Numbered from the stretch's first letter, positions 43,801-51,622 are shown. The stretch: DNA of 64,000 bases from Pseudomonas lini (GCF_001042905.1 NZ_JYLB01000008.1:124001-188000); one strand, 5' to 3'. A program made the numbers and translations. Notes: generated from the letters alone by a model not told the origin.

Positions 43801-43825
43801 AAAAGCCGCTGATTGCTCAGCGGCC
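43801..43825 (-). terminator. Internal rho-independent terminator between kdgD and dehydrogenase
   Basis: On the minus strand GCCGCTGA-GCAA-TCAGCGGC is a perfect eight-pair stem followed by TTTTT and GCG. It lies only 36 bases upstream of the dehydrogenase start, inside the apparent operon, so it should make kdgD more abundant than the downstream genes unless there is read-through or a second promoter. Confidence 0.75.
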
Positions 43826-43842
43826 CTGGTTTTTGTGGGGTG

Positions 43843-44754
43843 TTACTGAGCACCTTGCTTGTCGATCAGCGCGGCGAGCATTTCGTACTCTTCGCCCGTC
43901 AGATCGGTCAGCGGCGCACGCACAGGACCTGCGTCATAACCGGCAATTTTTGCCCCGGCCTTGACGATGCTCACGGCGTAACCGGCCTTGCGGTTACGGA
44001 TGTCCAGGTACGGCAGGAAGAAGTCGTCGATGATCTTGCCAACCGTGGCGTGATCTTCGCGAGCAATGGCGTGGTAGAAATCCATCGCGGTTTTCGGAAT
44101 GAAGTTGAACACCGCCGAGGAGTAAACCGGCACGCCCAGCGCCTTGTAGGCCGCGGCGTAGACTTCAGCGGTCGGCAAACCACCCAGGTAGCTGAAACGA
44201 TCACCGAGGCGGCGACGGATCGACACCATCAACTCGATATCGCCCAGGCCATCCTTGTAACCGATCAGGTTCGGGCAGCGCTCGGCCAGACGTTCCAGCA
44301 AAGGAGCAGTCAGGCGGCAGACGTTGCGGTTGTAAACCACCACGCCGATTTTTACCGATTTGCATACCGCTTCAACGTGGTCGGCAACACCGTCCTGGCT
44401 GGCTTCGGTCAGGTAGTGCGGCAGCAGCAACAGGCCTTTGGCGCCCAGACGCTCGGCTTCCTGAGCGTATTCGATGGCTTGACGAGTCGAACCGCCGACA
44501 CCGGCCAGGATCGGCACGCTGGTAGCGCAGGTGTCGACGGCAGTCTTGATGATTTCCGAATATTCGCTGGCCGCCAGAGAGAAAAACTCACCGGTGCCGC
44601 CCGCGGCGAACAATGCCGAGGCGCCGTATGGGGCCAGCCATTCGAGACGTTTGATATAGCCCGCGCGATGGAAATCGCCCTGAGCATTGAAGTCGGTGAC
44701 CGGGAACGACAGCAGGCCGGAAGAGAGGATGGACTTCAGTTCTTGTGGATTCAT
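43843..44754 (-). CDS. kdgD: 5-dehydro-4-deoxyglucarate dehydratase
   Basis: KdgD decarboxylates and dehydrates 5-dehydro-4-deoxyglucarate to alpha-ketoglutarate semialdehyde. The 303-aa protein is a DapA/NAL-family TIM barrel. The Schiff-base lysine is in LIGYKDGLGDIELM and the catalytic tyrosine in GVVVYNRNVCRLT; GGTGEFFSLAASEYSEI is the carboxylate-binding loop. It is the first gene of the galactarate operon. A 24-base palindrome lies 56-79 bases upstream, a probable operator of the GntR regulator. Confidence 0.95.
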   Translation of the reverse strand: MNPQELKSILSSGLLSFPVTDFNAQGDFHRAGYIKRLEWLAPYGASALFAAGGTGEFFSLAASEYSEIIKTAVDTCATSVPILAGVGGSTRQAIEYAQEAERLGAKGLLLLPHYLTEASQDGVADHVEAVCKSVKIGVVVYNRNVCRLTAPLLERLAERCPNLIGYKDGLGDIELMVSIRRRLGDRFSYLGGLPTAEVYAAAYKALGVPVYSSAVFNFIPKTAMDFYHAIAREDHATVGKIIDDFFLPYLDIRNRKAGYAVSIVKAGAKIAGYDAGPVRAPLTDLTGEEYEMLAALIDKQGAQ

Positions 44755-44809
44755 TATTCGAACACCCTGGGTAGCAACGTTGTGTGAGAAAACCGTTCAG
44801 CCTTCGCCG

Positions 44810-44833
44810 AAGTTGTAGGTCATCGTACAACTT
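44810..44833 (-). promoter_or_regulatory. Palindromic operator upstream of kdgD
   Basis: The arms AAGTTGTA (44810-44817) and TACAACTT (44826-44833) are perfect complements around GGTCATCG. Read on the minus strand it contains GTTGTACGATGACC, which matches 13 of 14 bases of the site upstream of the gntR gene (47469-47482). It is therefore a probable binding site of that regulator. Confidence 0.7.
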
Positions 44834-44897
44834 AAAATACAACCGTCAACTGCATTTCATCGCGAGCCGCAAAATTTGCGTCGGAAAAAGTAATTCC

Positions 44898-44925
44898 TTG
44901 ACGTAGGAAAGTTCTCATCTATGAT
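44898..44925 (+). promoter_or_regulatory. Sigma-70 promoter of the SOS unit
   Basis: The -35 TTGACG (44898-44903) and -10 TATGAT (44920-44925) are separated by 16 bases. The LexA box begins nine bases after the -10, over the expected transcription start. Confidence 0.8.
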
Positions 44926-44933
44926 CCATACAA

Positions 44934-44949
44934 CTGTATATACATACAG
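44934..44949 (+). promoter_or_regulatory. LexA (SOS) box
   Basis: CTGTATATACATACAG has the CTG-N10-CAG form with an alternating AT core, matching the LexA consensus of gammaproteobacteria closely. With flanking AA and TT it is an almost perfect 20-base palindrome. It covers the probable +1 of the promoter at 44898-44925. Confidence 0.88.
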
Positions 44950-44989
44950 TTAATTTGGATTCTACCTACGACATATCAAGGAGCTAGAA

Positions 44990-46321
44990 ATGTCAGGTCT
45001 ACACGCACAACCGAAGGAAAATACCCGACAGGTCATTGCCGATCTGGATGATCTTTTTACCACGCACGGCATCGCTATTTCTGGCGACGGCGACACGCTT
45101 AAACTCACCGCCTGCAGCCATCACGGCCTCAAACATCAGCGCCAAGGCCTGCTGCAGTCGCCACCGAAAAAATCGCTGCAAGGCTTGCCCCGGCTGAGGT
45201 TCGAGGGTGCAGAACATACCGCGATCGGCGACAGCACCTTGCTGCGCTTCGTCAAGGATGCACCTGCCATACCGGCCTCGCAGGTGGAGTTGCACCTGCC
45301 CAATGGCTTGGCATTGACCTATGGACAAGTGATTGCACTGGGAGGGGATTTTTATGGAATTCCCGACCAACCGATCTGCGAGGGCGCAACAGCGGCGGAC
45401 CGAATCCAGCGCTTTACCAACGCCTTCAACTCCCTGGCGGTACTGCCAGCCTCAAACGCCGAGGCGAAGTTGATCCTCGGCGTCATGCAGAAGGAAATCG
45501 CCGCCATCAATCAAGCGATCAGGGACGGCAAACAGCCTCACGAAGCTTATGACGCCCTCGGTGATACGTTGTCGGAAGAGTGGAACAAGATCACCGGCGG
45601 CGGCAGTTTCGTCTCGGCACTGTTCCCTTTGGGGCGTTATCTGAAGCTGGCCGCCAACAATGCCGACCACTTTGCCGAATGGGCGTTGCTGGCCTACATC
45701 GCCGGGCACACGGCGGCGCTGCAACAAGCAGTGCTGGCCCACAACAGCGGCGATGAAAAGCAGTTGGAGCTGGCCTATGCGATGAACGCTTTTGCCGATC
45801 ACTACCTGACCGACCTGTATTCCGCCGGCCACCTGCGAGTACCGCGCAAACAATTGGCGGCGGTGGTTACGCCCAGCGATCTCGGTTCGCTGATCACCCG
45901 CTTCATGCACGATGAAGACAGCAAGTTCGGCCTCAATGTGAGCAACGGCAACGGCGATCGCTGGCACGCCTACGGCGACAAGCGCTACTTCGACGCCATC
46001 GACAGCGCCAATCGCACCCAAGTCAATCAAGCGGTTCAGGTGTCTGCGGATGAAGTGTTCGCGGCGTACCTCAGTGGCATCACCCCGTCGGCCGGCAGCT
46101 TCGCTGCTTTGAAAAGGCTGCCCGACCTGCAAGCGGTACTGAACCCGGCCGGCAATTTTTCGCCACTGTTCAAGGTCGAGGGCAACAAGGTGTTGCGGCG
46201 CAAGGACGTCAACAACTTGAACGACACTGCCACCGTGGACGACTGGTGGGGTTGGAGCACTTATTTGCTGCTCAAGGACTACCAACCGACCGGCGTGCTG
46301 AATTCAGCGGCCAATGCCTGA
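44990..46321 (+). CDS. SOS-controlled protein with phospholipase C/P1 nuclease-like zinc motif
   Basis: A 443-aa protein I do not recognise by name. AAGGAG lies seven bases before the ATG. The first third is polar and has no signal peptide. The segment LTYGQVIALGGDFYG (109-123) resembles one found in zinc-dependent phospholipase C-like proteins. His271-Asp275-His281 (ADHYLTDLYSAGH) reproduces the H-x3-D-x5-H zinc spacing of that fold, and DHFAEW (226-231) and His240 may add ligands. The C-terminal 150 residues are unassigned. It is first in a two-gene unit under a LexA box, divergent from kdgD. Lipase or nuclease activity is inference. Confidence 0.8.
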   Translation: MSGLHAQPKENTRQVIADLDDLFTTHGIAISGDGDTLKLTACSHHGLKHQRQGLLQSPPKKSLQGLPRLRFEGAEHTAIGDSTLLRFVKDAPAIPASQVELHLPNGLALTYGQVIALGGDFYGIPDQPICEGATAADRIQRFTNAFNSLAVLPASNAEAKLILGVMQKEIAAINQAIRDGKQPHEAYDALGDTLSEEWNKITGGGSFVSALFPLGRYLKLAANNADHFAEWALLAYIAGHTAALQQAVLAHNSGDEKQLELAYAMNAFADHYLTDLYSAGHLRVPRKQLAAVVTPSDLGSLITRFMHDEDSKFGLNVSNGNGDRWHAYGDKRYFDAIDSANRTQVNQAVQVSADEVFAAYLSGITPSAGSFAALKRLPDLQAVLNPAGNFSPLFKVEGNKVLRRKDVNNLNDTATVDDWWGWSTYLLLKDYQPTGVLNSAANA

Positions 46322-46335
46322 TAAGGAGATCACTG

Positions 46336-46527
46336 ATGACTATCAAATTGAAACTGGAACTGGCTTCTGGCCAATCGCTGAAAGGTGCGCCGCTGGAGTT
46401 GCTGTCCAAAGGCGTGCCGATTGCCCGGGCGCTTGTGGATGAACGCGGGCATGCGGTTTTCGATGCCAAACCAGGGGCTGCTGAGTTGGCGGTGAGGGTG
46501 GATCGGGGAATTTTGAAGACAATCTGA
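46336..46527 (+). CDS. Small partner protein, 63 aa, possible beta-sandwich
   Basis: A 63-aa ORF that starts MTIKLKLELASGQSLKG 14 bases after the preceding stop, with a strong TAAGGAG ribosome site. The alternation of hydrophobic strands (APLELL, IARALVD, HAVFD, AELAVRVD) suggests a small Ig-like or carboxypeptidase-regulatory-like beta domain. No signal peptide or membrane span is visible. Co-expression with the upstream SOS gene suggests a regulator, immunity protein or subunit, but there is no direct evidence for any of these. Confidence 0.7.
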   Translation: MTIKLKLELASGQSLKGAPLELLSKGVPIARALVDERGHAVFDAKPGAAELAVRVDRGILKTI

Positions 46528-46551
46528 AAGATTAATTGAAGGCTACTGGCC

Positions 46552-46646
46552 CCATCGCGGGCAAGCCCGGCTCCCACAGGTTCTGTATGTGTTCACACTA
46601 TTGTGATCGACACAAAACCTGTGGGAGCCGGGCTTGCCCGCGATGG
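46552..46646. repeat. REP-type inverted repeat between convergent genes
   Basis: The 31-base arms (46552-46582 and 46616-46646) contain CGGGCAAGCCCGGCTCCCAC and its complement. They lie between the SOS unit and the gntR stop and can form a strong shared terminator. Confidence 0.88.
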
Positions 46647-46664
46647 CGTCCTTTCTGGCGACGC

Positions 46665-47414
46665 TCAGCCCCGCTGTGCCTGCGCCTCTTCATGCGCCTG
46701 GCGCAGCCGCTCGCGGCTATTCGTCAGGTGCAACCGCATGGCCGCCCGCGCCGCATCGGAATCCTGGCGGGCAATCGCGTCGTAAATCTCTTCGTGCTCG
46801 CGGCTCAGGCGACTCATGTAGTGCTGCTGATCATCATGGGCCAGGCGCGCGGAGTTCAGGCGCGTGCGCGGAATGATGCTGGTGCCCAGGTGGGTCATGA
46901 TGTCGGTGAAGTAGCGGTTGCCGGTGGCCAGGGCAATTTGCAGGTGGAACTGGAAGTCCGAAGCCACCGCATCGCTGGCGTGGGAGGCGCTTTCATTCAG
47001 CGCGTCCAGCGCCGCTCGCATCAACGCCAACTGCTCAGCGCTGCGACGTTGCGCGGCAAGGCCGGCGGATTCCACTTCCAGGCTGATGCGCAATTCCAGA
47101 ATTGCCAATACGTCGCGCAAGGTCACCACGGTGGCCGGGTCGATACGGAAACCGCTCGGGCTCGGGGTATCGAGCACGAAGGTGCCTATGCCGTGACGGG
47201 TTTCAACCTGGCCTGCGGCCTGCAAACGGGAAATCGCTTCGCGCACCACGGTGCGGCTGACGCCATGGGCATCCATGATCGCCGACTCGGTGGGCAATTT
47301 GTCGCCACGTTTGAGATGACCGTCGCGGATCTGCTCGGACAGCACCGTCACCAGTTCCTGAGCGAGGCTGCGGCGCTTGCGAGGGAGGCGAGGTGCGTCG
47401 ATCGGGTTTTCCAT
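46665..47414 (-). CDS. GntR-family (FadR subfamily) transcription regulator
   Basis: A 249-aa regulator with an N-terminal winged helix (about 12-80; GDKLPTESAIMDAHGVSRTVVREAISRLQAAG) and an all-helical FCD ligand domain (about 100-235) with the metal-binding Asp and His positions visible in RTRLN/HDDQQHYMSRLSREHEEIYDAI. This type usually senses an organic or sugar acid. Because GTTGTACGATNACC occurs both in its own upstream region and in that of kdgD, it most likely controls the galactarate operon and itself. It may correspond to the aldarate regulator called GguR elsewhere; I am not certain. Confidence 0.87.
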   Translation of the reverse strand: MENPIDAPRLPRKRRSLAQELVTVLSEQIRDGHLKRGDKLPTESAIMDAHGVSRTVVREAISRLQAAGQVETRHGIGTFVLDTPSPSGFRIDPATVVTLRDVLAILELRISLEVESAGLAAQRRSAEQLALMRAALDALNESASHASDAVASDFQFHLQIALATGNRYFTDIMTHLGTSIIPRTRLNSARLAHDDQQHYMSRLSREHEEIYDAIARQDSDAARAAMRLHLTNSRERLRQAHEEAQAQRG

Positions 47415-47467
47415 GGTGAACGTCTTTTCTCGAAAGTTACGGCTGAAACCGCATCATAGCTCAACAC

Positions 47468-47483
47468 GGTTGTACGATCACCG
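47468..47483 (-). promoter_or_regulatory. Probable autoregulatory operator of the GntR regulator
   Basis: GGTTGTACGATCACCG, 54 bases upstream of the gntR start, shares 13 of 14 bases with the core of the kdgD palindrome. The right half-site is degenerate here, which predicts weaker binding. Confidence 0.6.
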
Positions 47484-47497
47484 TCAGCATCCACTAT

Positions 47498-47595
47498 CCC
47501 CTGTGGGAGCGGGCTTGCTCGCGAAGGCGGTGTGTCAGACACCTCAATGTTGGATGCCAGACCGCTTTCGCGAGCAAGCCCGCTCCCACAAGGGG
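47498..47595. repeat. REP-type inverted repeat between ABC exporter and gntR
   Basis: CCCCTGTGGGAGCGGGCTTG and its downstream complement form arms of about 34 bases around a spacer that also contains GTGTGTCAGACACC. It sits ten bases beyond the stop of the exporter gene. Confidence 0.88.
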
Positions 47596-47605
47596 ATTGC
47601 GGTGT

Positions 47606-49333
47606 TCAGGCGGTGACTGTTTGATCCACCAGATGGCCATTCTCGATACGCACATGCCGTGGATGGAAACGCTTCAGGCTGCTGCGATGCCCGACGCTGA
47701 CGATGCTCAGCCCCGGCAACTCATCGATCAATGCCTGATACAGCGACGCTTCATCCTCTTCGTCCATCGCCGAAGTGGCTTCGTCCATGTACAGCCATTG
47801 CGGTGCATAGAGCAGCGCTCGGGCGAAGGCCAGTCGTTGCTGCTCACCCGGCGAGAGCATGCGCTGCCAGTGATTGGCTTCATCCAGACGCGAAACCAGG
47901 TGCGGCAAGCGGCAGGTTTCCAGCACGTGGACGTAGCGCTCGTGCGGGTAGGTATCGCCCGGCTGTGGATAACTCAGCGCCTCGCGCAGGCTGCCAATCG
48001 GCAGATAGGGTTTTTGCGGCAGGAACAGGTAACGCCCCGTCGGCAGACGGATGCTGCCGTGGCCAGCCGGCCAAAGATGCCCCATCGCCCGCAGCAACGT
48101 CGATTTACCGCTGCCGGAACGACCGCTGAGCATGACGCGCTCGCCCTCCTCCACCGTCATGTCGGCGTTGGTCAGCAGATGACGACCGTCAGCGAGGTCG
48201 AGGCCAAGGTTATGCACCTTCAACGCCGTGCCCTGATTCTGCACGTCGATGGCCGGTGCGCGGTCTTCGTTGTCGGTCATGGCCTGGCGGAAACTCAACA
48301 GTCGATCACAGGTGGCGCGCCAGGAGGCAAGGCTCTGGTACGCACTGATAAACCAACTGAAACTTTCCTGCACGTTGCCGAACGCCGAACTGATTTGCAT
48401 CAGTTCACCGAGTTCGATCTTGCCGGACAAGTAACGCGGCGAAGCGACGATGAACGGAAAGATGATGGCAGCCTGATTGTAACCGGCGGTGAAGAAAGTC
48501 AGTCGTTTGGACACCTTCATGATGTCCCAGAAGTTATGCCAGACCATCCCGAAGCGACTGTTCAAGCGACGATTTTCATTGGGTTCGCCGTTGTACAGCG
48601 CAATGCTTTCGGCATTCTCGCGAATCCGCACCATCGAGAAACGCAGGTCGGCTTCGAAACGTTGTTGCTGGTTATTCAGACCGATCAAACGGCGGCCTAT
48701 CAGATGCGTCAACCAGCTACCGATCACGGCATAGACCAGCACACACCAGAACATGTAGCCGGGAATGGTAAAGCCGTACACTTCGATACTGCCCGACACA
48801 CCCCACAGAATGATCGAAAACGATACCAGGCTGACAATGTTGCGAAGCAAACCAATGCCCAGCTCCAGCGTGTTCGAGGTGAAGTTGTTGAGGTCTTCGG
48901 AGATCCGCTGGTCCGGGTTATCGGTATAACCGCCCTGCTCCATCTGGTAGTAATTCTTGTTGCCGAGCCAGCGGGCGAAATGTTTTTCCGTCAGCCAGGC
49001 ACGCCAGCGAATGGTCAGCATCTGGGTCAGGTAGAGCCGGTACACCGCACCGACAATCGCGACGGCTGCGATCCCGCAGAAATACAGAATCAACCGCCAG
49101 AACGCCGCTTCGTCCTTTTGTTGCAGGGCGTTGTAAAAATCCTTGTACCAGGTGTTGAACCACACCGAAATTCCTACGCTGACCAGTGACAGCGCAATGA
49201 CCGCGATCAGCAACGTCCAGGCCTTGCCCTTCTCTTCACTGCGCCAGTAAGGCGTAATCATCGCCCAGACTTTGCGAAAAAACTGCCCGCGCACAGCATC
49301 GTTGACCGCGGAATATTCAGCGTTCTGATTCAT
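47606..49333 (-). CDS. SbmA/BacA-type ABC transporter, fused permease and ATPase
   Basis: A 575-aa ABC protein with a six-span ABC_membrane_2 (SbmA/BacA) domain at about 20-330 and an ATPase domain at about 370-560. Walker A SGRSGSGKSTLLRAMG, signature LSPGEQQRLAFARAL and Walker B WLYMDEATSAMD are intact. It resembles E. coli YddA and mycobacterial Rv1819c, the latter a transporter of hydrophilic compounds and cobalamin; the substrate here is unknown. The start MNQNAEYSAVNDAVRG is the ATG at 49333. The gene is on the same strand as gntR but separated from it by a REP pair. Confidence 0.9.
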   Translation of the reverse strand: MNQNAEYSAVNDAVRGQFFRKVWAMITPYWRSEEKGKAWTLLIAVIALSLVSVGISVWFNTWYKDFYNALQQKDEAAFWRLILYFCGIAAVAIVGAVYRLYLTQMLTIRWRAWLTEKHFARWLGNKNYYQMEQGGYTDNPDQRISEDLNNFTSNTLELGIGLLRNIVSLVSFSIILWGVSGSIEVYGFTIPGYMFWCVLVYAVIGSWLTHLIGRRLIGLNNQQQRFEADLRFSMVRIRENAESIALYNGEPNENRRLNSRFGMVWHNFWDIMKVSKRLTFFTAGYNQAAIIFPFIVASPRYLSGKIELGELMQISSAFGNVQESFSWFISAYQSLASWRATCDRLLSFRQAMTDNEDRAPAIDVQNQGTALKVHNLGLDLADGRHLLTNADMTVEEGERVMLSGRSGSGKSTLLRAMGHLWPAGHGSIRLPTGRYLFLPQKPYLPIGSLREALSYPQPGDTYPHERYVHVLETCRLPHLVSRLDEANHWQRMLSPGEQQRLAFARALLYAPQWLYMDEATSAMDEEDEASLYQALIDELPGLSIVSVGHRSSLKRFHPRHVRIENGHLVDQTVTA

Positions 49334-49371
49334 GGATAAGGCTCGATAAAGAAAAGAACACACACGAGCCG

Positions 49372-49397
49372 ATCATAAATGATCGGTTCGTGTTATC
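49372..49397 (-). terminator. Terminator after roxR
   Basis: CACGAGCCGATCA and TGATCGGTTCGTG pair with one G-T mismatch around TAAA. On the minus strand it is followed by TGTGTGTTCTTTTCTTT, a plausible U-rich tail. Confidence 0.65.
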
Positions 49398-49429
49398 GCG
49401 AGGGCTGGCGATAATCGTTCAGCATCCGT

Positions 49430-49990
49430 TCAGCGACGGACCGGGCGCTTCTGCAGTTTGCGCTGCAGCGTGCGGCGGTGCATGCCCAAGGCGCGGGCAG
49501 TAGCGGAGATGTTGCCTTCGTGCTCGGTCAGTACGCGCTGAATGTGCTCCCACTGCAGGCGGTCCACGGACATCGGGTTTTCCGGCACCAGCGTGTCGAG
49601 GTCGGCGTGCTCGGAGAGCAACGCGGCCAACACGTCATCGGCGTCCGCCGGTTTGCACAGGTAATTGCAGGCGCCGCGCTTGATTGCCTCGACGGCGGTG
49701 GCAATGCTCGAGTAGCCGGTAAGGATCACCACGCGCATTTCCGGGTCGAGTTCGAGCAACTTGGGCAGCAACACCAAGCCCGAATCGCCGTCCATTTTCA
49801 GATCAAGGGCGGCGTAATCCGGAATGTCAGCCTGGGCGATGGTCAGGCCTTCTTCGGCGGAACCTGCTGTGCTGACGCGAAAACCGCGGCGGGCCATGGC
49901 GCGGGCCATCACCCGGGTGAAGGTTGCGTCGTCATCTACCAGCAGCAAATGCGGCAGTTCTTCGCCTTCGACTTGGATCTCGTCACTCAT
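49430..49990 (-). CDS. roxR: Response regulator RoxR (RegA/PrrA family)
   Basis: RoxR, with RoxS, adjusts respiratory oxidase expression; in pseudomonads it is linked to cyanide tolerance and the cyanide-insensitive oxidase. The 186-aa protein has a receiver domain with phospho-acceptor Asp in YAALDLKMDGDSG, acidic DDD at about 21-23 and the conserved CKPADADD lysine. The C-terminal Fis-like helix-turn-helix NISATARALGMHRRTLQRKL is the RegA/PrrA form. The start MSDEIQVEG at 49990 overlaps the roxS end by eight bases. Confidence 0.94.
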   Translation of the reverse strand: MSDEIQVEGEELPHLLLVDDDATFTRVMARAMARRGFRVSTAGSAEEGLTIAQADIPDYAALDLKMDGDSGLVLLPKLLELDPEMRVVILTGYSSIATAVEAIKRGACNYLCKPADADDVLAALLSEHADLDTLVPENPMSVDRLQWEHIQRVLTEHEGNISATARALGMHRRTLQRKLQKRPVRR

Positions 49991-51245
49991 GTTCGTCTCC
50001 TCGGGCGACACGGGGCAGGCGCAGCTCGGTCAGCGTGCCACCTTCCTCATGACTGTAGAGTTTCACTGAGCCGCCGGCGCGTGTCACGCTGGCCTTGCTC
50101 AAAAACAGGCCCAGGCCGAAACCTTTGCCCTTGGTGGTAAAAAACGGTTTGCCAATCTGCTCGGCAATAGCCAGTGGTACGCCGGCGCCATGGTCACGAA
50201 TGCTGATGGTCAAGTCCTCGGCATTCCAGTCCAGGGTTACTTGCAAGCCTTCGGGGCACGCATCGGCGGCATTGTTCAGCAAATTCAGCAGGGCTTGGGT
50301 CAGGTCCGGCGGCGGCGCCATGCGCGGCACGGTCCCCTGGCCCAGGCGCTGGAAGCGGTAACTGGCTTCCGGGCGCATCAGGTGCCAGCGGTTCAGGGCT
50401 TCGTCGAGCCAGTCGGTGACGTCCTGCATCTCCACCGCCAGACGACGATTGGCTTCCGCCGCCCGAACCAACTGCTGCAAGGTCTCTTTGCAGAGTTTGA
50501 CCTGATCCTGCAGCACGCTCAAATCGTCCTGCAACAGCGGGTCGGGATGGTCCTGACGCATTTCCTTGAGCAACACGCTCATGGTCGCCAGCGGTGTGCC
50601 CAATTCATGGGCGGCGCCGGCAGCCTGGGTCGCGACGGCCAGCAATTGCTGATCGCGCAGGCCTTCTTCGCGACGAATGGCGCGCAATTCTTCCTGACGA
50701 CGCAGCTCTTCGGCCATGCGGGCGGCGAAGAATGTGATGACCGCCGCCGCCAGGGCGAAGCTCAGCCACATGCCGTAGATCTGAAGGTTCTCCCGGGCGA
50801 TCGGGAACGTTTCCAGCGGGTAGAACCGCGCCAGCAGCAACGTATAAAGCGCCAATGCGATACCCGACAGAATCACCGAATAGCGCCACGGCAGTGTCAC
50901 GGCAGCGATAGTCAGCGGCACCAGGTAATAAGAAACGAACGGGTTGGTCGAACCGCCGGAGAAGTACAGCAAGGCACTGTGGATAAACAGGTCGCAGGCC
51001 AGTTGCAGTGCATATTCAAGCTCGGTGACTGGCCAGGAGGTACGCAAGCGTACGGCGGTGAACACGCAGAGCAGAATCGAGCAACCGAGGGTCATTGCCA
51101 GTTGCACCCACGGCAACGGCAGCAGGTCGAACCAGTAGGCCAAACCTACGGAACCGGCCTGAGCGGCCAGCACCAACGTGCGGATGAACGTGAGCCGCCA
51201 GAGGTTCTGGCGAGTGGCGGAAGTGATTTGAACGGGGGCGAGCAT
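49983..51245 (-). CDS. roxS: Sensor histidine kinase RoxS (RegB/PrrB family)
   Basis: RoxS is a membrane sensor kinase of the RegB/PrrB redox family. The 420-aa protein has about six spans (residues 20-170), then the H box GAAHELGTPLATMSVLLKEM, which is the RegB-type H box, an N box LLNLLNNAADACPEG and G boxes IRDHGAGVP and GFGLGLFLSKA. The start MLAPVQITSATRQNLW at 51245 is preferred; the frame stays open to 51512, but that part has no ribosome site and overlaps a repeat. RoxR is directly downstream. Confidence 0.93.
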   Translation of the reverse strand: MLAPVQITSATRQNLWRLTFIRTLVLAAQAGSVGLAYWFDLLPLPWVQLAMTLGCSILLCVFTAVRLRTSWPVTELEYALQLACDLFIHSALLYFSGGSTNPFVSYYLVPLTIAAVTLPWRYSVILSGIALALYTLLLARFYPLETFPIARENLQIYGMWLSFALAAAVITFFAARMAEELRRQEELRAIRREEGLRDQQLLAVATQAAGAAHELGTPLATMSVLLKEMRQDHPDPLLQDDLSVLQDQVKLCKETLQQLVRAAEANRRLAVEMQDVTDWLDEALNRWHLMRPEASYRFQRLGQGTVPRMAPPPDLTQALLNLLNNAADACPEGLQVTLDWNAEDLTISIRDHGAGVPLAIAEQIGKPFFTTKGKGFGLGLFLSKASVTRAGGSVKLYSHEEGGTLTELRLPRVARGDEHE

Positions 51246-51363
51246 GAGCTCTCCTGATGAGCGCTCCAGGCGGATCGCACGGAGTATAACCAAGCCACGG
51301 GCCTGAGAGGCGAAAGTGCGGCAAACGACCACAGCCACCAAGCAATGTATCTGTGAAGAAGTA

Positions 51364-51503
51364 ACCCTGTGGCGAGGGGGCTTGCCCCCGTTCGGCTGCG
51401 CAGCAGTCGCAGATCGGCTGACGCGGTTTGTCTTATAAAACACGGTGGCAGGTTTTGGGACTGCTTCGCAGTCCAACGGGGGCAAGCCCCCTCGCCACAG
51501 GGT
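51364..51503. repeat. REP-like repeat, GGCGAGGGGGCTTGCCCCCG family
   Basis: The ends ACCCTGTGGCGAGGGGGC and its complement GCCCCCTCGCCACAGGGT face each other, with GGACTGCTTCGCAGTCC as a further small palindrome inside. It fills much of the 377-base divergent gap between roxS and the SIMPL gene; no other gene is seen there. Confidence 0.85.
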
Positions 51504-51622
51504 CACCAGCATTCCATCTGTATAGAAGTTGTAACTGTGCGAACCGGATCATTGAAGCTAGAGTCTGATGGTTTCACGCAGGTTCGGACCTTAACCCCTG
51601 CGCATCGTCCAAGGAGCTTTTC

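Noticed and set aside
44932..44951. The AACTGTATATACATACAGTT palindrome considered as a generic regulator site or terminator
   Set aside because: The CTG-N10-CAG form, AT-rich core and position over the promoter start fit LexA far better; there is no T-run or gene end.
51246..51512. 89-codon N-terminal extension of RoxS
   Set aside because: It crosses a repeat element and lacks a ribosome site; the start at MLAPVQ matches the known RoxS N-terminus.
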